From: CAUPWF01 sp964367905
GTDB taxonomy: Bacteria; Bacillota; Clostridia; Lachnospirales; Lachnospiraceae
Reading direction: 5' to 3'
NCBI GenBank assembly: GCA_964367905.1
Contig: CAYIZP010000062.1
Coordinates: 1 to 11,679 of the forward strand
DNA: 11,679 nucleotides
The position numbers were made by a program, and so were the translations under genes. The notes under the pieces were generated by a model. That model saw only the letters and a program-made list of their open reading frames with translations. It searched no databases and was not told where the DNA came from. This document shows, one piece after another, positions 6,772 through 11,679 of the stretch (position 1 is the first letter of the stretch; the number at the start of each line of letters is the position of its first letter).

Positions 6772-8508
6772 ATGAGCAGGAAAAATATTGTTTTTGTTTT
6801 GACAGATGACCAAGGGTACGGAGATTTGGGATGCACAGGAAATCCATGGTTACAGACACCGAAAATCGACGCATTCTATGAAGACAGTGTGCGTATGTGC
6901 AATTATCATGTGGGACCCACTTGTGCTCCAACAAGGTCTGGTCTAATGACAGGACATTATGCGAATAGTACGGGTGTATGGCACACGATTGGAGGCCGAA
7001 GCTTATTGCGAGAAGATGAATGGACGATTGCATCTGCACTTGGGGAGCAGGGGTATCGAACAGGAATATTCGGAAAATGGCATTTGGGAGATTCTTATCC
7101 GTATAGGCCAGAGGATAGAGGATTTCAGGAGGTCGTAGTCCATGGAGGAGGGGGGATCTCTCAAACACCAGATTATTGGGGAAATGATTATTTTGACGAT
7201 ACTTATCGCACTAATGATGGATATCACAAGTTTGAAGGTTATTGTACAGATGTCTTTTTTAGAGAGGCAAAGAAGTTTATCAAGGAAAGTCATGATAGAG
7301 ATGAGTCGTTTTTTTGCTACCTTGCTACAAATGCACCTCATATTCCATATAATGTTGAAGATAAATATGCAGATTTATATCGAGGCAAGGTACAAGAGGA
7401 CAGGGCAAGATTTTATGGTATGATTACGAATATTGACGATAATTTCGGCGAATTAAATGATTATATCAAAGAATTAGGACTCGAAGATAATACCATTGTG
7501 ATATATATGACAGACAATGGTTCATCGAATTCGCTATCTTATGATGAACAAGGAAATATTTTGGAAGGCTATAACGCAGGATTGAAGGGCATGAAGAATT
7601 CAGAGTATGACGGTGGTCATAGAGTGCCATTTTTTATTCGTTGCCCTGAGTTGAACCTAGAAGGGGGAAGGGACGTCAGTACACTATGTGCGAATGTTGA
7701 CTTTATGCCATCTATTCTAGAGATGTGTGAGGTACCATACGAGCAGAACCAATTTCACGGGAAGTCTTTGTGTAATACGATTTTTCATGAGTCTAAGGAG
7801 CTAGAAAAACGTTGTGTTGTAACAGATTCACAGAGAGTAACTACACCGATAAAATGGAGAAAAAGCTGTGTTATGCAAGAGGAATACAGGTTAATCAATG
7901 GATACGAACTGTATAATCTGCAGAACGATTGGAGCCAAGAACATGATATAGCGAATCATATGCCAGAAAAAGTAAGAGAATTAAGAGAAGCGTATGAAGA
8001 ATGGTGGGGATTAGTTTCCGTGAAATTTGAGGAACCTATTCCATTGCATATACACAAAGAGACTAATTTATGTGCGCATGATTGGCGTGGTGATGAGAAT
8101 AATTGTGTGTGGAGTCAAGGTCAAGTGAGAGAAGGTCAAAGAACACATGGATTTTGGGAAGTGCTCGTAAAAGAGGATGGGAGATATCGTATAGAGTTTT
8201 ATCGATGGCCAGAAGAAACAGGATACGATATAACACAAGGAATTATTGGCAATGATTGTGATTATCATGAACAATTTGTTCAGCCAGAGTTTCATAAGGT
8301 ATATAGAGATGGTAACGCATTAAATATTCATAGGGCAGATTTCATACTAAATGATGAAATACTAGAAAGTAAGGCGGTTACATCGAATATGGATAAGGTG
8401 GTATTCGACTTTTATTTGAATTCAGGCATACACAAGATACAAGGGATGTTTACAGATGTGCTGAATCTAGAGGTTGGGGCATATTATGCCAAGGTTTATA
8501 TGTTATAG
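6772..8508 (+). CDS. Cytoplasmic Cys-type S1-family sulfatase
   Basis: A 578-residue type I (S1) sulfatase, which hydrolyses a sulfate ester. The catalytic Cys is C51 in CAPTR, followed by SGLMTG; it must be converted to formylglycine, in anaerobes by a radical-SAM maturase not encoded here. Other expected residues are present: metal ligands D12/D13 and D248/N249 (TDNG), R55, K102 and H104 (GKWHLG), H190 (NAPHIPY) and K272 (GLKGMK). The N-terminus runs directly into the first beta strand (MSRKNIVFVLTDDQGYGD), with no signal peptide, so the enzyme should stay in the cytoplasm. A C-terminal region (about 420-578) contains HDWRG and RWPEE motifs seen in some sulfatase C-terminal domains. AAAGGGG lies upstream of ATG 6772. 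The substrate is a sulfated sugar by context; I cannot assign the S1 subfamily with confidence. Confidence 0.93.
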   Translation: MSRKNIVFVLTDDQGYGDLGCTGNPWLQTPKIDAFYEDSVRMCNYHVGPTCAPTRSGLMTGHYANSTGVWHTIGGRSLLREDEWTIASALGEQGYRTGIFGKWHLGDSYPYRPEDRGFQEVVVHGGGGISQTPDYWGNDYFDDTYRTNDGYHKFEGYCTDVFFREAKKFIKESHDRDESFFCYLATNAPHIPYNVEDKYADLYRGKVQEDRARFYGMITNIDDNFGELNDYIKELGLEDNTIVIYMTDNGSSNSLSYDEQGNILEGYNAGLKGMKNSEYDGGHRVPFFIRCPELNLEGGRDVSTLCANVDFMPSILEMCEVPYEQNQFHGKSLCNTIFHESKELEKRCVVTDSQRVTTPIKWRKSCVMQEEYRLINGYELYNLQNDWSQEHDIANHMPEKVRELREAYEEWWGLVSVKFEEPIPLHIHKETNLCAHDWRGDENNCVWSQGQVREGQRTHGFWEVLVKEDGRYRIEFYRWPEETGYDITQGIIGNDCDYHEQFVQPEFHKVYRDGNALNIHRADFILNDEILESKAVTSNMDKVVFDFYLNSGIHKIQGMFTDVLNLEVGAYYAKVYML

Positions 8509-8565
8509 TTACTGAAAGGTAGCTCATGCATATTTGGCTTTATATGAAGTGATAAGATGGTTGAA

Positions 8566-8572
8566 AAGGAGA
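8566..8572 (+). promoter_or_regulatory. Ribosome binding site fixing the GH95 start
   Basis: AAGGAGA lies three bases before ATG 8576. The open frame extends back to a TTG at 8534 with no ribosome binding site, so the shorter start is preferred. Confidence 0.7.
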
Positions 8573-8575
8573 CTC

Positions 8576-10957
8576 ATGGAGAATAAATACATATTGAAAC
8601 GAGATTACCCTGCAAGTTGGTGGAAAGAAATGTGGCGAGATGCTATGCCAGCAGGAAATGGAGAGCTAGGAGCGGCTGTATATGGAGGGGTACATTTAGA
8701 AACGGTTTTGTTGACTCATAGCAGGTTGTGGTGGAAGGCAAAGACCCTACAACTTCCTAATATTAGTGAATCTTTACAGCGGACACGTGATTTGTTACTA
8801 GAAAACAAACCTTTTGAAGCAGATAAAATTTTACAACAATGCTTCCAAGAAGCTGGATATGATCCGTCAATTGGACTGCCACTTCCCCTTTGTGACTTAT
8901 TGTTAGAAATGGAGACAAAGAAAGCATTTAGCCAATATGAAAGAGTGCTGGACATGGAAAGTGGAGAAATCAGAGTCTCATGGAGCGACGATGACAGACG
9001 GTATCATAGAAAGTTAGTGGTTTCACGTCCAGATGACTTGATCGCTTTCTATATTTCGGAAGAAAAGAGCTTGAAATTTAGTGGTGAAATGCGATTAGAT
9101 TATCACGACCTTGCAGATATACCACCTTATGTAACAGATATAGAAGCGTATTTGCCTAAGGTTCAAGAGCAAAAATATGAGGATGGATTTCTAACATTCG
9201 TGGCACAAAAAGATGATGGAGAATGTTATGGTTGCGTGGCGAAAGTGTTGTCAAAAGACGGAGCAATATTTGAAAAAGAGAAAGGACTAAGTTTTTCCGA
9301 TACAAGTGAATTGCTCGTTTTGATAAAATTATTTGTTGGAGATATCTCTCAAAGCGAAAAGTTGAAGAAGGAGCTTTCTGAGATTCGCTATGACTATGCA
9401 CAATTATTGGAGAGGAATCGAGAGATTCATGGGAAGCTGTTGACTGCTACAGAGTTAGAGTTGTATCCAGATACCGCTCAAACTTCGAATGAATTGCTAT
9501 TGCATGCGACGTATCAAGATAAAATGCCTCATGAAATGATTGAAAAAATGTGGGGATATGCCAGATATTTATTGATTTCTTCATCAAAAAAAGAAGGCTT
9601 GCCTTGTCATCTATATGGGTTGTGGTGCGGGAGCTACGAGGGAATCTGGGCATTTAATATGGCAAATGAAAATTTGCAGATGATTTATTGGCAAGCTTTG
9701 TCTGGGAATATGCCTGATTTATTGTTGGCGGTATTTGACTATATTGATACGATGATGGAAGACTTTAAGGTAAATGCAAAAAATATTTATGGTTGCAGAG
9801 GCATTTATATTCCAGCACCATCTACACCTGAAAGTGGGTTGTTAAAGGTATTGCTTCCTCATATCATACACTTTACGGCGGCAGCGGGATGGATTGCACA
9901 ACATTATTATGATTATTTTTCCTTCACACAAGACAGAGAATTCCTAGAAAAACGTGCAATGCCATTTATGGAGCAAGTTGCATTATTTTATGAAGATTAT
10001 TTAATAGAAGATGAGCATGGAAAGCTGATGATTTTACCATCCAATTCACCTGAAAACACTCCTGGAAACTATTGGGATGGAAAAGAGGGTATGGGAGCAA
10101 TCATGGAGACTACAATCAATGCAACAATTGATATCGCAGTGATTAAAGAAGTGCTCACACACCTAATAGAAGGGAATCGTATTGTAGGCGGATATGATAA
10201 TAAAATAATTACTTGGCAGAAGATGTTAGAGAAACTCCCGGAATATGAAATCAATGAAGACGGTGCAATCAAAGAATGGATACATCCTTATTATAAGGAC
10301 AATTATCGTCATCGTCATCAGTCACATATTTATCCAATGTTTCCAGGAAATGAGATTCGTCAAGAAACTCATCCCGAGCTATATGATGCCTGTGTAATTG
10401 CGATTAACAAACGTTTGGTAATTGGGTTGAATCAACAGTCGGGTTGGTCGTTAGCACATATGGCCAATGTGTACGCAAGAATGAAAGAAGGTGAATTAGC
10501 ACTTGAATGCTTGAATCATATGGCAAAATCTTGTGTGGTTCCAAATTTCTTTACCCTTCATAATGATTGGAGAAATATGGGGATTGGGGTAAAGAGACCA
10601 GAGCATGCACCAGTACAGTTAGATGCAAATATGGGGTTTGCGTCGGCAATCAATGAGCTGTTGGTGCAAAGTTTTGAAGATTATATATTAATACTTCCAG
10701 CATTACCCAAGGATTTCTCGAAGGGAAAAGTAAGTAATTTATTGGTAAGGGGAAATATTGAAGTGTCAATTTCGTGGGATGCAGAGCAGAAGCAAGCAAA
10801 GACTCGTATGTGTGCAAAAACGATAAACTTGAAGAGACACATAATCGTTCCAACTGATGTGGTAAGGGTAGATGGATATGAGGTTGAAAACGGTATGATA
10901 AAAGATGTCAGGCTTATTGTTGGCAAAGTGGTAGAGATTGTGTTAGACCTGAAATAA
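8576..10957 (+). CDS. GH95-type alpha-L-fucosidase or alpha-L-galactosidase, divergent
   Basis: A 793-residue glycoside hydrolase of family GH95, an inverting (alpha/alpha)6-barrel family acting on terminal alpha-L-fucose or alpha-L-galactose. The N-terminal domain shows AMPAGNGELGAAVYGGVHLE and a LWW motif where canonical members have LPIGNGRLGAMVFGG and LWSG. The general acid is most likely E567 in DGAIKEW, followed by HRHQSHIYPMFPG (H579 onwards), a hallmark block. The water-activating Asn pair of the family corresponds to N364 and N366 in ANENLQM, and a conserved Asp to D683 in LDANMG. The C-terminal beta domain shows LLVQSFEDYILILPALP. There is no signal peptide, so the enzyme is cytoplasmic, like the adjacent sulfatase. 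The core is more divergent than typical GH95 proteins, so substrate specificity is open. Confidence 0.85.
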   Translation: MENKYILKRDYPASWWKEMWRDAMPAGNGELGAAVYGGVHLETVLLTHSRLWWKAKTLQLPNISESLQRTRDLLLENKPFEADKILQQCFQEAGYDPSIGLPLPLCDLLLEMETKKAFSQYERVLDMESGEIRVSWSDDDRRYHRKLVVSRPDDLIAFYISEEKSLKFSGEMRLDYHDLADIPPYVTDIEAYLPKVQEQKYEDGFLTFVAQKDDGECYGCVAKVLSKDGAIFEKEKGLSFSDTSELLVLIKLFVGDISQSEKLKKELSEIRYDYAQLLERNREIHGKLLTATELELYPDTAQTSNELLLHATYQDKMPHEMIEKMWGYARYLLISSSKKEGLPCHLYGLWCGSYEGIWAFNMANENLQMIYWQALSGNMPDLLLAVFDYIDTMMEDFKVNAKNIYGCRGIYIPAPSTPESGLLKVLLPHIIHFTAAAGWIAQHYYDYFSFTQDREFLEKRAMPFMEQVALFYEDYLIEDEHGKLMILPSNSPENTPGNYWDGKEGMGAIMETTINATIDIAVIKEVLTHLIEGNRIVGGYDNKIITWQKMLEKLPEYEINEDGAIKEWIHPYYKDNYRHRHQSHIYPMFPGNEIRQETHPELYDACVIAINKRLVIGLNQQSGWSLAHMANVYARMKEGELALECLNHMAKSCVVPNFFTLHNDWRNMGIGVKRPEHAPVQLDANMGFASAINELLVQSFEDYILILPALPKDFSKGKVSNLLVRGNIEVSISWDAEQKQAKTRMCAKTINLKRHIIVPTDVVRVDGYEVENGMIKDVRLIVGKVVEIVLDLK

Positions 10958-10981
10958 ATAAGATGGTGGAGGCAAATAGGT

Positions 10982-11605
10982 ATGCTAAATACATTGTTTG
11001 ATTTAGATAATAAAGTTTTTAGAATTCTTGGAAAAGTGGGAGATATTATATGCTTGAATATTATATTTCTGATTTCTTGTATACCGATCGTTACGATTGG
11101 TGCTGCAATCACAGCACTGTACGATGTTGCAATGAAATTAAGTGTGAACCATGAATCATATATTATAAAAGGTTATTTTAAATCTGTCAGAGAAAATTTT
11201 AAGAAGAGTACATCCATATGGATTGCCATATTGGGAGCATATATAGTAATTCTCTTAGATATAAAGGTTGCGAATATGTATGATTCTATGGGCTGGTCGA
11301 TTGTACATTACTTGTTAGTGATTTTATTTATACTTTTAAATATGCTGGCATCCTATATATTTCCAATGCAGGCCAAGTTTGAAAACACCTACCTCAACAC
11401 CATAAAAATGGCTTTCATTATGTCGATTAAGCATTTGCCGACTACCATTATGATATTGATATTTAATGCAATACTGCCGTTTTGTCTGATTGCAAGTAAC
11501 GAAAGCTTTTGGAATGGGCTAATAGGATTTGGTTTCTTTGGTTTTGCCTTGGTAGCGTATCTGAATTCCATGATATTACTAAGAGTATTTGAAAAGTATT
11601 TGTAA
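10982..11605 (+). CDS. DUF624 (YesL-like) membrane protein
   Basis: A 207-residue integral membrane protein of the DUF624 family (PF04854), related to Bacillus YesL. Signature elements are the first hydrophobic span followed by CIPIVTIGAAITALYDVAMK and the RENFKKST segment. About five hydrophobic spans follow a short cytoplasmic N-terminus. GGAGG lies nine bases before ATG 10982. The family is common beside YesM/YesN systems and CUT1 importers and is thought to act with them, but its biochemical role is not established. It is the last gene of the operon, and I see no good terminator after it; the next gene is convergent and ends 15 bases away. Confidence 0.93.
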   Translation: MLNTLFDLDNKVFRILGKVGDIICLNIIFLISCIPIVTIGAAITALYDVAMKLSVNHESYIIKGYFKSVRENFKKSTSIWIAILGAYIVILLDIKVANMYDSMGWSIVHYLLVILFILLNMLASYIFPMQAKFENTYLNTIKMAFIMSIKHLPTTIMILIFNAILPFCLIASNESFWNGLIGFGFFGFALVAYLNSMILLRVFEKYL

Positions 11606-11620
11606 TACGTAATATGTATT

Positions 11621-11679
11621 CTATTGTATATAAGTAGTTAGATATTTTTTTGGTGTTACTCCTTTGTATTTTTTAAAAG
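11621..11679 (-). CDS. C-terminal end of a second AraC-type regulator (partial)
   Basis: On the minus strand an open frame enters from the window edge and ends in TAG (complement of 11621-11623), encoding FKKYKGVTPKKYLTTYIQ. This is the typical last helix and tail of an AraC/YesN-type DNA-binding domain and aligns with FKKIYGVSPKQY of the left-hand regulator. It is too short for the stretch to have been listed as a gene by length, but the motif is specific. It converges on the DUF624 gene with a 15-base gap. The full gene, outside the window, could be an AraC activator or another response regulator. Confidence 0.85.
   Translation of the reverse strand, partial: FKKYKGVTPKKYLTTYIQ
11625..11641 (+). 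repeat. Right copy of 17-bp direct repeat flanking the locus
   Basis: This copy is identical to 39-55 in the same orientation. Here it encodes, on the minus strand, the last residues LTTYI and part of Q of the right-hand AraC gene, in frame. The two repeat starts are 11,586 bp apart and enclose the two-component system, importer, enzymes and DUF624 gene. Confidence 0.75.

Noticed and set aside
6719..7168. 149-codon minus-strand open frame
   Set aside because: It lies opposite the sulfatase start, has no family resemblance or ribosome binding site I can see, and the plus-strand frame carries clear sulfatase motifs.
8534..8575. Longer GH95 start at TTG
   Set aside because: No ribosome binding site, and the added 14 residues do not fit the family; AAGGAGA precedes ATG 8576.
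10681..11112. 143-codon minus-strand open frame
   Set aside because: It crosses the end of GH95 and the start of DUF624, both well supported on the plus strand; its protein has no recognisable motif.
11604..11620. Small hairpin AATAC...GTATT after the DUF624 gene
   Set aside because: Only five A-T-rich pairs and no T run directly after; too weak to call a terminator.
1..11679. CRISPR array, tRNA, rRNA, integrase or insertion sequence
   Set aside because: No regularly spaced repeats, no tRNA- or rRNA-like stretch, and every long frame is explained by transport, regulation or carbohydrate enzymes.

Overview
The window is an AT-rich carbohydrate-utilisation locus. Its gene style points to an anaerobic Bacillota bacterium, most likely a gut-type Lachnospiraceae or relative. 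The signs are a YesM/YesN-type two-component system, a CUT1-type sugar ABC importer without its own ATPase, a DUF624 (YesL-like) membrane protein, strong AGGAG ribosome binding sites and a lipoprotein solute-binding protein. The organism assignment is inference; no rRNA or other taxonomic marker is present.

Layout, left to right. A plus-strand gene contributes only its last 16 codons (1-51). A minus-strand two-component operon follows, transcribed from about 3390 leftwards: a YesM-like sensor kinase (true start most likely 3325) and a YesN-like AraC-type response regulator ending at 52. A divergent control region of about 200 bp (3326-3528) holds a good minus-strand promoter and a tandem 10-bp repeat. 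To its right, six plus-strand genes run as one apparent operon: lipoprotein solute-binding protein, two permeases, a sulfatase, a GH95-type glycosidase and a DUF624 protein (3529-11605). The right edge holds the last 18 codons of another AraC-type regulator on the minus strand. There is no unexplained gene-free stretch above 300 bp.

How the genes probably work together. The sensor detects an extracellular glycan, or the loaded binding protein, and activates the regulator, which turns on the divergent transport and hydrolase operon. The lipoprotein and permeases import an oligosaccharide using an ATPase encoded elsewhere. The sulfatase and the GH95 enzyme both start without signal peptides, so desulfation and removal of an alpha-L-fucosyl or alpha-L-galactosyl residue would happen in the cytoplasm after import. 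This suggests intact uptake of a sulfated, fucose-containing oligosaccharide, such as a mucin- or fucan-derived fragment.

The most unusual structural signal is a 17-bp perfect direct repeat lying outside the ends of the whole locus (39-55 and 11625-11641). Both copies can encode the same C-terminal residues of the right-hand AraC gene, each followed by a stop codon. This looks like the footprint of the locus having been inserted at the 3' end of that gene, although no recombinase is present. A second oddity is a rho-independent terminator for the left-hand gene that lies inside the coding end of the convergent response-regulator gene.
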